Origin: Dasypus novemcinctus
Taxonomy: Eukaryota; Chordata; Mammalia; Cingulata; Dasypodidae
Direction of reading: 5' to 3'
Length of the DNA: 64,000 nucleotides
Assembly: GCF_030445035.2 (NCBI RefSeq)
Contig: NC_092216.1
Span: 17,485,405 to 17,549,404, forward strand
A program made the translations under genes and the position numbers. Of the stretch, positions 22,318 through 35,574 are shown one piece after another. The first letter of the stretch is position 1; each line of letters opens with the position of its first letter. The notes under the pieces are model-generated. The model had not been told where the DNA came from. It saw only the letters and a program-made list of their open reading frames with translations, and searched no databases.

Positions 22318-24109
22318 TATTTAGCTTTTGTTCTCAAAGAGGCATGTCAGGCCATCCAATGACTGGCACTTGTACATTCCACAAGGTGCTTTTGGTGAGC
22401 TGGCACTTTCCTGGACCGATGATTTCATTCAGGATTAGTGCACCAAGCTGGATATTCCATTAACTTGAATAAGGGCTATGAGGGAGACCTGGGCTAAGCA
22501 CATTCATTAGTTACTTAGAAAATGATGTTTACCAGGGCTTTTAACATGTTTAATGTCCCTCTGCACAGGATCTAATAGAAAAGATAACACTGTAATCATC
22601 AGGCATATATTTAGAACAGGATACAGGTACAATACTTAATGCTAATTAATGTACTACTAAATGCATAAGTTTCTCTTTGAACTCCAATTAATAAATTCAA
22701 GTTTCAGATTGGCAATACCTTACATGTTATCTCTCCACAGGAGCCGGCCATAATGCCAATTTGCAATTAAGCTCTACTTGCAGAACTCTGGTTAACTATG
22801 GCTTCACTTGATATGTCTTTCACACAGTGAGCAAGCCACAATATTGTTGATCCTAGAGAGAAACTAAGAAGGTAATTTCAGTATTTTACTGGCCTGATAC
22901 ATAGCATTCTTTGACACTATGAAACAGTGCAAGTTTGGAGGTGGTATCCATGGCACGTTTTGCTATATTGAGCCCCCATTGGCTGCTTCAGGAGTTTGAA
23001 ACTGCAACATAGTTTTCATCAACTTCAGAAGCACAACCAGAGATATAGTAAATATCTTTCTTGTTTGAGGGGTCAGTGACCAATCTAGTGAATAACTCAT
23101 ATAGAGAGGGAACCTGCAATGTATTCAAGGCCTGGTTTGAATGTACAAGAGAGTTTGACAATGCTGAAGTCTATCTCTTGATTTTTGTATACCTTAAACA
23201 TTTCCAGTGCAATGTGTTACATATCAAATGAACTTAACTTTTTATTACTTTGCTTTTTACTCCTACACTTTTACTAGGAAGATTTTATTTTACTTTAGCA
23301 GTAGAAGCAAATTATTTTTTCCATTTTTAAAATGAAAACTGAAGCTACCCAATGGAATTAAGGTAACTTGTTATTATTACCCCTTGAATATGTACATCGA
23401 GGAGAATTTTAGGCAGGTTTCATTGCTATGAAGTAACTTTTTGCCATTAATATCAATCTAGGTTTTAAACTGAGAAGTTTAAGGTTTATGTCCTCATTTC
23501 TTTAAGGAGACATGACATGAGGTTCCTGGGCCTCAGATTTATCTGTTTTCTTTTTTTACAGTGATTTAAATAGAATTCAGGATTCTATGCAGAGGCTGCT
23601 CTTAGCTATACTGTGGTCATGTGGACCAGCAGTAAGCACAGTTTCTGATTCCTACGAGACTCCTAAGGGGAGTTTGCCGATAGGCTAGAGACTTAGAGCG
23701 TGGTGGGTATCTGAAGAGAGACTTCAGTTCCCCTCATGGAAGATACTGATGTGAGTTTTTACAGTACATCAAAAGGTAAGGAAACATTAGTTCATAGGGA
23801 GGGGATTAGTGTCCAGAGTACAGTCTTGGGTCAATAAAGGGCTGTAAAAGTGAATTCTTGTGTATGGCTTGGTGGTGTGTTGGACTAGGAGGTAGGATTT
23901 TCTTGGAATGCAGGAAGGTTTGATGGCCCAAAAGTAATGAGGGCCTTTATCTACTCCATTCCCACTGTGATATGGCTCATTCCTGGGGAGAGATATGGTA
24001 CCTTCCACAGGTAGGCAGTTTGCTCAGTCGATCAGAATGGAGCCACAGCATTATGACCTGGTAACCATGAAAAACCTCTAACTGAGGTCTCAATACATCA
24101 CTCTCAGCA
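22318..24109. other. No gene recognised
   Basis: May include further minus-strand env remnants near 22318-22480, but no confident similarity. The remainder is AT-rich unique sequence. Confidence 0.3.
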
Positions 24110-26440
24110 TTGGATAGAACATTTGGACAAAGGATCAGTAAAGAAATAGAGAGCTTGAATGGTATGATAAATGGACTAAAACCAATAGATATGTACACAA
24201 CATTGCATCCCCAAAGAGCAGGATATGCCTTCTTCTCAAGTGCTCATTGTTCTCTCTCCAGGATAGACCATATATTGACTCATAAAGCAGATCTAAATAA
24301 ACTTAACAGTATTTATACAAAGTTCTTTGTCTGATTGTAATGGAATAAAGTTGGAAATCAACTATAGGCAGCAAAAAGGAAAATTCACAAATATATGGAG
24401 GTTAAACAATGCACTCTTAATCAGTTGGTCAAAGAAGAAATTGTGAAAGAAATAAAATATTTTGAGATGAATGAAAATGAGAATACAACATAGCAGAACC
24501 TATGGAATGCAGCAAATGCAGTTCTGAGAGGGAAATTTATAGCCCTCAGTGCTTACATTAAAAATAAAAGAGTTGAAATCAGGGACCTAACTACACATTG
24601 AGAGCAACTAGGTGAAGAATAGCAAACTATTCACAAAGCAGAAGGAATGAAATAACAAAGAGCAGAGAAGAAATAAAACTGAGAATAAAATCAATAGAAT
24701 TAACAAGCCTAAAAGTTGGTTTTTCAAGAAAATTGATAAGCCCTTAGCTAGACTGACAAAGAAGAAAAGAGAGATGGTGAAAAGTCAAATTTGAAATGAA
24801 AATGGGGACATTACTATTGACCCCACAGAAATAAAAGAGATCATAAAAGAATACTATAAACTGCTATACACCAACAAAATAGACAATGTAAATGAAATGG
24901 AAATTTTTCTAGGAAAATACAAACAGCCTGTACTGGCCCTAGAAGAAATAGAAGACCTCAGCAAACCAGGCCCAAGTAAAGATATTGAAATAGTCATCAC
25001 CCAACTACCCAAAATGAAAAGTCCATTACCAGAGGGCTTCACAGATGAATTCTACCAAGCACTCTAAGAACATTTAATATCAGTCTTACTCAAACACTTC
25101 CAAAAATTGATAAGGAAGGAATGCTACCAAAATCATTCTTAAAGCCAACATAATCTAATACCAAAGTTAGATAAAGACACTGTGCAAAAAGCAAATTACT
25201 GACCTCTATCCCTAATAAATAATGAGGCAGAAATCAATAAAATGCTCTCTAAACAAGCCCAACAGCACATTAAAAGAATTAGTCATCCTGATCAAATGGG
25301 TTTTGTACCAGACATGAAAGGGTGGTTCATCACAAGAAAATTAATCACCATAACATACCACTTTAATAAATCAAAGGAGAAAATTCCCATGATAGTCTTG
25401 GTTAAAGCCAAAGAAGTGTTTGACAAAAGACAGCATTCTTGCTTGATAAATATACCTTTAAAGATAAGAATTGAAGGATATTTTCTCAACATGATAAAGA
25501 GCATGCATGAAAAACCCACAGCTGAACAAGTAGAGCAAGAAAAAGAAATAAAAGACATGAAAATTGAAGAAGAAATAAAACTTTTACTCTTCACTAATGA
25601 TACAGTCATGAGAAATCTACAATAAAACTTCTAGAAACGGGCTCAGGAGGATTGAAGATAACATATAAAAATCTGTAGGGTGTAACAAATTAACACCAAT
25701 GGAAAAATGTTGGTAATGGGGGAAAATGTGAAAGGGCTGGAAGTGGAATATATGGGAATCCCTTGTATTTCTGATGATGTAACATTTACATAATCTAAAG
25801 CTCCTTTAAAAATAAGGAATATTAACATTAAAAAATCTGTAATATTGTACACTAGTAAAGAGCATTTTGGGGAGGAAGTCAGGGTAAAAAACTGTGTTTA
25901 CAATAGTGACCAAAAGAATCAAATATTTAGGAATAACTTAAAGAAGGACATAAAGCATTTACTTAGAAAATCATAATGCATTGCTAAAAGCAATCAAAGT
26001 AGATCTAAATACATTGATGAATACTCTGTGTTCATTGATTGGAAGATTAATTATCACTGAGATTTAAATTCTACCCAAATGGTATACAAATTCAACACAA
26101 TCATGATAAAAATTCCAACATCCTTATTTAAAGAAATGGAAAAGGAAAACCCAAATATCAAATTTATTTGGAATGGTAAGGGGCCTTGAGTAGCCAGAAA
26201 CATCCTAAAAGCTACAGTGGTAAAAATGTTGTATTTGTATAAAAATAGACAAACCAATAGAACAGAATTGATGGATCAGAAACAGACCCATTCATCTATG
26301 GTCAAAAGAATTTTGATAAGGCTAAGCCAACCCAGGTCAATCATAACAGTCTGTTTTAAAAATTGTGTTGGGCGATCTGAATATCCATATCCAAAGGAAA
26401 ACAAAAGAGGACCTCTATCTCATACATTATATAATAATTA
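24110..26440 (+). mobile_element. L1 ORF2 relic, sense
   Basis: Broken plus-strand frames follow L1 ORF2 in order. The end of the endonuclease is at 24110-24330 (AFFSSAHCSLSRIDHILTHK). A linker at 24440-24560 includes QNLWNAANAVLRGKFIALSA with stops. RT comes next at 24790-25625 (GFVPDMKGW and IVLVKAKEVFD; the first residue of the usual D-A-E/K-AFD site is replaced). The C-terminal part is at 25880-26440 (IPTSLFKEMEKE, IKFIWN). An internal deletion removes the RT core with the YxDD motif. A smaller L1 tail inserted at 25678-25830. Confidence 0.8.
25678..25830 (+). mobile_element. Truncated L1 3' end inserted in older L1
   Basis: About 153 bp ending in an A-rich tail, flanked by a perfect 11-bp duplication AAAAATCTGTA (25667-25677 and 25831-25841). 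Contains GGGGGAAAATGTGAAAGGGC and AACATTTACATAATCTAAAG, the same 3' end family as 4290-4815 and 12100-12345. Confidence 0.75.
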
Positions 26441-26609
26441 ACTCATCTCTTAATTATTACAGAAATATTGAGGGAAAAACAGTAAAGCATTTGCTTTGTC
26501 AGTGAAGTGGAATCATGGTTTAACTGATCTGCCTGTGGTTCATGCAGCTATAATAGCTTAGGTACTAGTGATAGTGTACAAGCCACTTTAAGTCTTTGTT
26601 TTGTCAAGT

Positions 26610-27690
26610 AAGTTTTTTAATCAAAACAATTTTATTGTTACATATTAATAAAGTATAAATCCATCCAAAGAGTGCAATCAGTGGTATCTGGTTTAATCAT
26701 ATATTTGTGCGTTCATCACCCCAAACATTCCCAGAGCACTTTCATTTATTCCAATTAAAAAAAAACTCACCTCTCAATCTCTCTATGTCTTGCCTGCCCT
26801 CCGTAGCTGCTATTCATTTTCCTTATCTCTAGTATGTTTTTATTTATATTTTGTAAAAAAGAGTTTTATATATGCAATATTCCCCATATTTGTGTTTTAC
26901 GTGATATTTTACTTTACTATACAGTCCTATGTGATAATTTTTAGCTTTCCTTCTAGTAATATACATGACCTTAGACTTTTCCTTTCAACAACTGTCATAC
27001 CCATACAAGAGCACTGCTAGTTACAAACATCATGGTACTTTCACCATTTCTATTCATTTCCAACAATTTTCAAACAACCTTTTTACCAGTTCTGCACAGT
27101 AAACCTCAGCTTTCCATTCTCTACCCTCCTATTTTCTGGTGACCTATACTGTAATTAACTCTGTGAGTTTACACAGTACATTTATTTCATAATAGTGCAA
27201 TCATATAGTATTTTTCCTTCTATATCTGGCTTTCTTCACTTAACATAATGTCCTCCTGTTTCATCCATGTTGTCTTGAGCTTCACAGCTTCATCTCTTCT
27301 TACCATTTCATAATATTCCACCCTGTGTATACATCGCAATTTGTTTATCCACTCATCAGTTGAAGGACACCTGGGTTGTTTCCAAATTTTGGCAATTGTG
27401 AATAATGCTGCTGTGATGCCTGTTAGTGTCTTTGCTCTCAGTTCTTCCCAGTATATCCCTAGTAATAACACGGCTGGATCCCATGGCAAGTCTATATTCA
27501 GCTACCTTAGGAGGAGCCAAACATTCCTCCACAGTGGCTGTACCATTCTACATTCCCACCAACAGTGTAGAAGTGTTCCTAGCTCTCCACATCATCTCCA
27601 ACATTTACAGTTTTCTGACTACTTAAGAACAGACAGTCAAATAGGTATGAAATGATATTTCATTATAGTTTTGATTGACATTTCCCTAAT
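26610..27690 (-). mobile_element. L1 3' end, antisense
   Basis: Starts with TTTTATTGTTACATATTAATAA and includes ATAATGTCCTCCTGTTTCATCC, ATAATATTCCACCCTGTGTA and TTGGCAATTGTGAATAATGC, the usual antisense L1 3' landmarks, in the same order as 14230-15110. Confidence 0.75.
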
Positions 27691-29460
27691 CACTAGTGAT
27701 AAGTGTCTCTAACTTTTGAAGGACAGTTTTGCCAGATACAGAGTTCTTGGCTGGCAATTTTTCTTTTTCAGTACCTTAAATACATCTTACCACTTTCCTC
27801 TAAGCTCCATGGTTTCTGATGATAAGTCAGCAATTAATCTTACTGACTTTTCCTTGTATGTGATGCTTTGTTTTTATTCTTGCTGCTTTCACAACCCTCT
27901 TTTTATCTCTAATATTTGACATTTTGAATAGTTGGTGTCTCATGGTAGGTCTGTTTGGATTTATTCTGTTTGGGGTGCATTGCCCTTCTTGGATACTGAT
28001 ATTTTTGTCTTTTGTAAAGATTGGGAAGTTTTGGTCATTATTTCCTCAAATATTCTTTCTGCCCCTTTCCCAAATTCTCTTCTTCTGCAACACCAGTAAT
28101 GTAAATATTTCAGAGTTTAGCTTTGTCATTCAGTTTTCTGGGACTCTGTTCTATTTTTTCCATTCTCTTTCTCTTCTCCTGTCTCTTCCATTTGAGATGT
28201 CCTGTCTTGGAATTACTAATTCTGTCTTTGAGGAGTTCAAGTCTGCTCTTACATGTCTCTAATGTATTTTTATTGTCATCCATTATGTCTTCCTTTCATT
28301 CCCATAAGCTGGTTACCTTTCTGTGTTGGCTTTCAAATTGTTCTTTATGTTCACCCAGTGTCTGTGCTCACCAGTGTTTTAATATTATTTATTTCATTAG
28401 TGGTATTTTCTTTAAATTCTTTGAACTGATTTAAGGGTTGTGTGATTATCAGTGATTAATTGTCTTAACTCCTATATCGGCTCAGGGTATTTGGTTAGTT
28501 CCCCACAACACGCCCCCTCCCCCCGCCACCCCACAGAATTTAAAGAATACTTTATTAGTTTCTATAATAAAACCCATGTAGATAAGACCAAACATATTTA
28601 ATACAGTACATTACAATGGAAAAAGATTAAATTTAACATCTCTGCATCAATATGCTTGTTAATTTATGTATAATCCCAACTCACCATGTACAATTGGGAT
28701 AGCTTTTCAAAAGTTGACAGCACAGCTGAAGTTTCCAAATGGCTAGTTCTTTATCTTGGGCCATCTTTTCCTGTTTCCTAGTATGGCTTGTAATGTCTTG
28801 CCAATGTCTAAGCAACTGAAAATGTTGGTGAATTTACTCTTATGGTCAATTTCTCTATTTTGCCTATGTATTTTTCCCCACAGCTCTTTGATATTTGGCT
28901 CAACTCTGTCTTTATAATTGCACAATTTAAGTTATCAGAATCAGACCACACACTCACTAGTGGTGTTCAGATTTTCTCCTCGGGTTAGAATACAGAGTGA
29001 ACTGAGAACAGATTTGTTCATGCAATTTCCAGACCATCCAGGAGATGGTGCACATGAATGCACCTCTCCAAGGAGGTGTTTCAGTCTGGGATTTTCTGTG
29101 TGGAGATTCAAAGCAGGCAAACTCTCCAAACTCTGAAGAAAAGCACCTCTATTCCCCTTTCTTTTTCCTTTGAAACTCCTGACAGAAAGAAAGACGTCTC
29201 TTCTCTCAGTCAGCTGTGGTAAGCCATGGATTTTACCCCAGTTTATAACTTGGAGATAGAGGAGGGGATCCCTTTCCAGTCACCATGGGGGCTTAGTAGC
29301 TCATTTTTGATGTTGTGGCTTCTTTGTCTCTGTCTCTCACCTTTTTGGGAGTTGTGTAATGCTGTCCTGGCCTGCTGAGCACCAAAACATTTCCTGCAGA
29401 CAGCTTTGGGCTTTCTTTATTGTTTTCATGCGAGCTTTGAGCTCAGCTTGTTAGTTTGAC
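27691..29460 (-). mobile_element. L1 5' region-like sequence, antisense
   Basis: GGACAGTTTTGCCAGATACA followed by GTTCTTGGCTGG and a CTCCATGGTTTCTGATGATA phrase resembles the antisense 5' part of mammalian L1. It directly abuts an L1 3' end, so ORF2 is missing between them or two elements are juxtaposed. 28530-28925 appears to interrupt it. Confidence 0.5.
28530..28925 (-). pseudogene. Possible retrocopy of an unidentified transcript
   Basis: On the minus strand there is a 60-codon open frame (28743-28925; contains ELWGKIHRQNREIDHKSK) followed by an AT-rich stretch. That stretch ends with AATAAAGTATTC near 28555, placed like a polyadenylation signal, and then the block borders a C-rich run. 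This layout fits a 5'-truncated processed copy of an mRNA. I do not recognise the protein. Confidence 0.35.
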
Positions 29461-30303
29461 TTCATCTTCCCACACTTTGCCAAGTATACTTTAAAGATAA
29501 CATTTACCAGGTTTGCTTTTATTAGCTTTTCCTTTGTTTTGGAGTATACATCTTAAACTTTTGCTGTTGCAGTAGTGATTTTTAGTCTTAGTAGCATTTT
29601 TTGTTGAGGAAGAATTGTGGATAAATGGAATCATTTCGAGATTTCCTTGTAACCTTAAAAGAACATTCTTAGACCATATCTGTGGGAAATACAACATTTT
29701 AAACTCATAAAAGTTTATAAATAATTTCCTAGAATATTTTATTCCACAAAACTGCCTTTTTTCCCAATTTTAATTTTAACTATTTTTGTACCTTCATTAA
29801 ATTTTGTAAGCTGTCATGGCATGTGTTATAATAATTTTTTTTGAAAGGGTTCTGGACCAATTAAGTATTTGTATAAAGAATACATAGTTTTCTGAATATT
29901 ATAAAATAGGATGCAAATTAAATTATTTCTTTTGTAACAATAGGATATAGCAACTTATTAAAATGTCATATTCTGATGATACCTTGTGCTCATTGTGTTT
30001 TATTAGCTGATAGATATTTGAAACATGGCCTATTACCCATGCCTGATTAGAGTTAAAGAAATATCCAGTGATAAATTAAAATGAGCACTTTTACTATCAG
30101 TTATGTTTTTTTAGTGCTTGAAACTTTGATGATCATTATTATGATAATCCAAATTTACTAGCTAGTTCTTTGAAATAATATTCATTTGTTTTATTTGACT
30201 TCATTGTTTCACTAAATCATGGCCATGAATTTGTTGGTTTTTGTGTAAAGATTTAAGCATTTTGTTTTTCTCCAATTCCTTCTTTTCTTTCTAATCTTTA
30301 AAG
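29461..30303. other. AT-rich non-coding DNA before the first UTY-type exon
   Basis: No exon recognised. I looked for the preceding KDM6A exon (encoding the region before KYHSA) and did not see it, so the relic probably starts at a breakpoint here. Confidence 0.4.
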
Positions 30304-30394
30304 GAAATATCATTCTGCAGTGGAAGCCTATAACAACTTTTGATGACAGAAAACCTTCCTTCACAAGTAAAAGCTATGGTATTATAACAGTTAG
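30304..30394 (+). pseudogene. UTY-type relic, exon 1 of those seen
   Basis: Encodes KYHSAVEAY, then after a one-base loss near 30335 TENLPSQVKAMVL followed by TAA at 30385-30387 where the family has Q. Borders AG|G and G|GTATAT are preserved. TPR region. Confidence 0.8.
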
Positions 30395-32190
30395 GTATAT
30401 AAAATTTACTTTTAATTATACATTAATGTGAGGAGGTTTTTCTTCTGATGAACAATATTTATTTACCCTTCTCCTTCAAAGGCAATTTTCATTAGAAATC
30501 TTTTTTTAATGTTTATAGTTGACATTATTTTGCTATTTTCTTTGTCTCTAACATAACATGCATGTCAAATGTGTGATTTATGTGTTATGTTTTTCCATTC
30601 TTTATCCATTGTTGGTGTAATTAATCTGAACCCATCAAATATCCATCTACAATGCTTCCTACAGCAAATCCTTTGAAATTCCCAAATTTATCCCCCAACA
30701 CTTGACCACAGGAGGAATTAAAGTACTTCCTTGAGCTTACCATGCTTGGAAGCTAGAGGTACTAAAATTATTCACATAGCCTTTGTGTGGGTGTTAAATT
30801 TTTTTCATAGTTTGTTGAAATGTAAATTATAGGAAACACGACTATAAATTACAAAATATCTAACACTGTAGCTTTTCAAAGCAGTTTGTTCTCAAATGTA
30901 AGATAAAGGAGGAATGCTAGCCGTAAGAATTCTCTCTTTATCTGTCAGACGTTAGTACTCATATTCCCAACTGTTTATTTTGTTGCTTAGCTGTCTTGGA
31001 GATATTTAATATTTGGGTGCCTTGTTGTTTTTGTTGAGTGCTTTTTATATTTTCTTTTTTCAGTTTTTTTCTTTTTTATTGTTTTTTTTTTAAATGTTAC
31101 ATGAGCTAGTAGTTCATTCATAATTTTTAACCAATTATGGAATTATGAATGTTTTCATAATGTATATATGTTGTTTGTACTTTCAAAAACAGTTAAGAAT
31201 ATTCCTTTTTCTTCATATTAATGTATATCAAATGAATGATTTTGATGTAAGTATTATGATATGAAATGGAGGAATATCTTAAGTTTTTTTTCAATTAAAC
31301 CTCTAGAAATGTTTATTAGGACACTAGAAACATTTGTATGTTCATTGTTAGTTAAGGAAATGAAGTGTTGACTGTAGAATAGTCAGGTCATTCATTCTAA
31401 TAAAATTTTAATGCAAATTATTCTTTTAAGTATTTATGAATTCCTGCTTTACTGAAAAAAATGTGTCATAAGAAAAATGCACATACCTTTGAAACTAAAG
31501 AAATAGATTGAATGATTTTGGTATCATCTGTGTCTGAATATCCATTATATTAGACTATAAACTATATTTCAGAGCATATAAAAGGAAGCTTTTGGTGCTT
31601 TTATAACTACATTCTTTGATGAACATAAGTATACTTTCCTACTTGATTTTATTTGTATATTGAGCCTCTTTGGCTGTTTGCCAATGACACAAACATTTCC
31701 CTTTAGGTCTCAGTTTCATCAGGTCTTTTTCTTATTAATAGTAACAAGAGAATTAAAGGAAGAGCAAGGAAGAATACAAATGTATTGTTGTCTTACTAAT
31801 ATATAGTTTCATAATCCATGTTTTCTGTAGCATAGCTACCATTTTAAAAATAGAAATAAGGGATATTTATTTTATATATCCTATATAATTAGAGGTGAAA
31901 TTTAATTTATTCACAACTGAAATATTGCTTCTTATTTAATTTGATGGTTTCATATATACTACTACATCATCCAGTCTTTTGATTGACCATGTAGTATAGC
32001 CAGAATTGTAAGTATTTATTAAGCAAAAATTTGGGCACTTTCCTATAACTTTGATAGTTTCCAATTTTGGCTTTGTAATTCAAGCTAAATTAATAAATTC
32101 ACTGAAATATTTTAATTTTACTGCTTCATATTCTTAAAACTAGAACAATATTTGTATCAGGGATAATTGCTTTTAATGTTTTTATTTTAG

Positions 32191-32312
32191 ATTTGATGCA
32201 TCATAGATCTACTAGGAGACAAAGTCACTAAGGAAAGCAATGCTATTCAATATCTGCAAAGGTCTCTGGAGACAGAGCTTAATTCTGGCCAATCTTGTTA
32301 CTTCCTTGGAAG
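32191..32312 (+). pseudogene. UTY-type relic, exon 2 of those seen
   Basis: MHH, then a 5-bp loss, then [18 protein letters not shown] and a segment ending YFLG. Acceptor TTTTAG and donor GTGATA are intact. TPR region. Confidence 0.8.
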
Positions 32313-32439
32313 GTGATACTTACTAGATACTGTGTGTGCCTTTGTTTATTTCTGCTTGAGAGTTGATTTTCAGTCTAAAATGTTATGTAGTATAATCTGG
32401 CCAGTGACTCAATATTTTAAGTACATTAAAACAAAAGAT

Positions 32440-32536
32440 TTCAGGAGTGGATATTAGGCAAGTGGTTGAGCTTTCCATGTGGAAGATACTGAGTTTAGTT
32501 GCTAGTGCCTAAAAAAAGAAAGAAAGAAAGAAAGAA
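32440..32536 (+). mobile_element. Short tRNA-derived SINE with AAAG tail
   Basis: AGTGGATATTAGGCAAGTGG followed by TTGAGCTTTCCATGTGG and TTTAGTTGCTAGTGCC resembles a tRNA-like SINE head (A-box and B-box positions). It ends in a GAAA-type simple repeat. Lies in a UTY-type intron. Confidence 0.55.
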
Positions 32537-32572
32537 AACAACAAGCAAAAAATAACCGGAAAAAAACCCAAC

Positions 32573-32655
32573 AACCTAGGAGAGCTGATGCGGCTCACTA
32601 GCAGAGTGCTGGCTTCCCACATATGAGGTCTCAGGGTCAGGTTCAATCTGATATC

Positions 32656-32690
<35 letters not shown>

Positions 32691-32692
32691 GA
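32573..32692 (+). mobile_element. tRNA-derived SINE (DAS-like) with TAAA tail
   Basis: AGAGCTGATGCGGCTCACTA then GCAGAGTGCTGGCTTCCCAC, and GGGTCAGGTTCAATCTG at the B-box position, then about eight TAAA units. Typical layout of armadillo DAS-type short SINEs. Confidence 0.6.
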
Positions 32693-33572
32693 TTTCTGGG
32701 AGGTAAAATTGATACCAGCTTTGTTTGTACTTTCTAATAGGATGAATTGCTTTTAGTGAGTCATTTCTTACTTTCCTCATTAAATTTTGTTTTCATCCTA
32801 CTAGAATTGCTGGTTTCTAAAAAATCTTTGTCCTTTCAGAAATCACTTGTATGATTTTTCTATTAAATAATTACATTCACTCTGATTTCTATCATTTCTT
32901 AATATATTTACATAAAAGAAAAGAGAATTGATTTCTTTATAGCCAGAAGACTGTTAGTAGCTTGAAGAAACTTGTTTTTTAATTGTGATTACCAATTTTG
33001 CACCTTACTGTGGAAATACGTGCATTAAGCATATATCTCAGCCACAGTTCTACTTGAAATCTTAAATTGAGAAAATGGGTTTGCAGGGAAAGTTCATGTA
33101 ATAATAGATTTTTGCAATCCAAAATAACTTGGCCTTTCCTTACTTGGAGTATTGAAGTAAGAATCCTAAAGTTTCAGTCTTCTCAGATATCACTATTATT
33201 ATTTTTTTCTGCTTGTATACCTGCATATATAATGTAGATGAAGCTGATAGATTATGTGTTTTATTACCATCAGATTGTATTTTGGTATGGTGGAAAGATC
33301 AGTGCCTGAGAGCTAAGATTTGGATTCAAGTTATGAGTTTACCACAGACTATTTGTGTAATTATTGATTTTCCATATAAACCAGTTGATATCTTAATTTT
33401 CATTAACCTATTAAATGAGAAAATTAGATTTAATCTCCCAAGTTCCATTGTACAAGTTATTAAGGTGAATTTTAAATTCCCCGGAAGTTGCCTCAGCTCC
33501 CAAACACCTATCCAATTTGAACATATTTCCAACTTTGCTATTTCTTTTGACGTTTTGCCACAAGTGCTATAT

Positions 33573-33606
33573 CTATTTATCCATCCATCCATCCATCCGT
33601 CCATTT
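33573..33606. repeat. (ATCC)n microsatellite
   Basis: ATCTATTTATCC followed by several CATC/ATCC units, then a CCGTCC interruption. Explains the open frames around it on both strands. Confidence 0.85.
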
Positions 33607-33744
33607 TCTAAACATTTGAGAATGGATTGTGTACATTATGCTCCTTGAAGATATAATACTCTCATATGGAACAAATATCTTCAATTATGTAACCATCCAA
33701 GTGCATTTAATCAAGTTGAAGTAATTTAACATCGATATAAACTT

Positions 33745-34480
33745 TACAGGGTTTTTTAAATTTTTAATTTATTTTTTTAAAAGAGATATAGATCACACAA
33801 AATGTTACATTAAAAAATGTAAGAAATTCCCATATACCTACTCCCCACATCCCCCACTCTTCCAACATCAACAATTTCTTTCATTAGGACTTTACAATCT
33901 TTATATGCCACTGATTTCATTTGTCCCAATAATGTTCTTTGGAACCTTTCCTCCTCCTTTCTTAGTTTCCATCTAGGATCAAGTTTTGCACTTAATTGTC
34001 ATTGTCTCTTTAATTGCTGTTTCCTTTTCTTTTATTGTGAGAACATACATATAATATAAATGTTCCTATCTCAGCCACTCCCAAGCATACCATTCAGTGG
34101 GATTAATCACATTTGCAGTATTGCTAAAGCCTCACCCTTTCATTCCTAAAACTTCCCCTTCTTCCCTGATGGACATCCTGAATCCCTGTGTGTTAACTCA
34201 CCATTACCCCTGACTCTCATCCCTAGCACCCATTCTCTCAATTCTGTCGCTCTAAATGTATATAATAATTTATGTAGTTACTATGGGCTTAAATTTAACA
34301 TCCTAAATCTTTTAACAAACACTTGTTTAGATACCGCCTTAATTTCAATAATTTATGCAGTGTTTCTGTACCTCTCAATTCCCCCACCTTTATGAAGTTA
34401 TTATCACAAGGCACATGTTTTTATACATTATGACTTACCTTACAGTCATATATTTACTTTTTAATTCATTTAGGAAAAAA
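33745..34480 (-). mobile_element. L1 3' fragment, antisense, in a UTY-type intron
   Basis: AAATGTTACATTAAAAAATG followed by the C-rich CCCATATACCTACTCCCCAC marks the L1 3' end in reverse. The downstream part (near 34080, CATACCATTCAGTGGGATTA) is of an older L1 3' type. The right limit is approximate. Confidence 0.55.
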
Positions 34481-34851
34481 AAGTGAAGTTACAAACCAAA
34501 AAATACTATCAACCTGGTATTTACATATACCCATGTTGTTACCCTACAGGAAATCTGAAATCTCCATTTCTTCATGTGGCTTAATTTTATTGTGTAATAT
34601 CTTTGCCTTTCAACGTACCTATTCATCTGCACTTTGTATATGGCTGATCTCCTCTAGTTTTTGCTTATCAAGGTGTCTATCTTAAATCTCTCCCTCTTTT
34701 CTTAAAATAAATTTTACTTATTTTTCATTGTGTAAAATATGTAAAACTTATATTAACCATTTTTCATTGGTCAACCCTTAGGTAATAAGTACGTCAACAA
34801 TTTTATGTAACTTTTACCACTCTGTTTCTAGACTGTTTTCATCATACCAAA

Positions 34852-34950
34852 TTGCTATTCAAGTTTTAGAAAGGTTCAAGATGACTTCATATCTTGCAGG
34901 CAATCTATTGATCAATCAGAAGCAAGTGTAGATACCTGGTGTTCAATAGG
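34852..34950 (+). pseudogene. UTY-type relic, exon 3 of those seen
   Basis: Open over 33 codons (CYSSF..., [25 protein letters not shown]). Donor GTAAGT is intact. The acceptor dinucleotide is AA at 34850-34851. Confidence 0.82.
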
Positions 34951-35070
34951 GTAAGTCTATTTAAGAAGTTTAGTTGATAGACAAGGAATATTCACTGATA
35001 ATACTATATAATTTGTAATATAAAATCAAGTAGTCATATTTAGTCAGCTATTCTTCATTTCTCTTTCCAC

Positions 35071-35290
35071 TGTACTGTATCAGCAGCAAAACCAGCCTAT
35101 GGATGCCCTACAGGCACCTATTTGTGCTGTACAATTAGATTATGGGCATTCTGCAGCCTGGATGGATCTCAGCATTCTGTATGCATTCTGCAGCCAACCT
35201 CAGGATGCCATTAAATGCCATTTAAATGCAAGTAGAAGCAAATATTGTCATAATAGCTTTGCCCTTGCAGGAAGATTTAAATATTTACAG
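35071..35290 (+). pseudogene. UTY-type relic, exon 4 of those seen
   Basis: Fully open: [20 protein letters not shown] through a segment with AAWMDL and [15 protein letters not shown], ending KYLQ. Donor GTATTA. The acceptor reads AC at 35069-35070. Carries a TPR pair. Confidence 0.88.
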
Positions 35291-35574
35291 GTATTATTTT
35301 AAAATAGCTTATTTTAAAAGACACATTTTTCTCCATGATACACAGTCAGGAGGAGGGTGGCTGGAATATTTGTTTAGCTGTGCTTTTATTTCAATAACTT
35401 GTTTTCTTATTTTGTAATAGTTTGTGGTATTATTTTATTTTTATATTTTAAATAAGATATGGTATTTTTTTAAAATACATTTTTCCACATTTACATTTTT
35501 GCTGGGTAAGAATTTACTTAATTTGTCTGTACATTGTTTACTTTTTAAGTTGTGATAATTTTGTTCTTTTTTCT

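Noticed and set aside
24110..26440. Possible functional L1
   Set aside because: ORF2 has many stops, a substituted first catalytic residue and an internal deletion of the RT core; ORF1 is absent.
32440..32692. Genuine tRNA genes
   Set aside because: The tRNA-like parts lack a complete cloverleaf and are followed by simple-repeat tails, as in tRNA-derived SINEs.
33213..33611. 132-codon plus-strand ORF
   Set aside because: Lies in a UTY-type intron and ends in the ATCC microsatellite. No family similarity.
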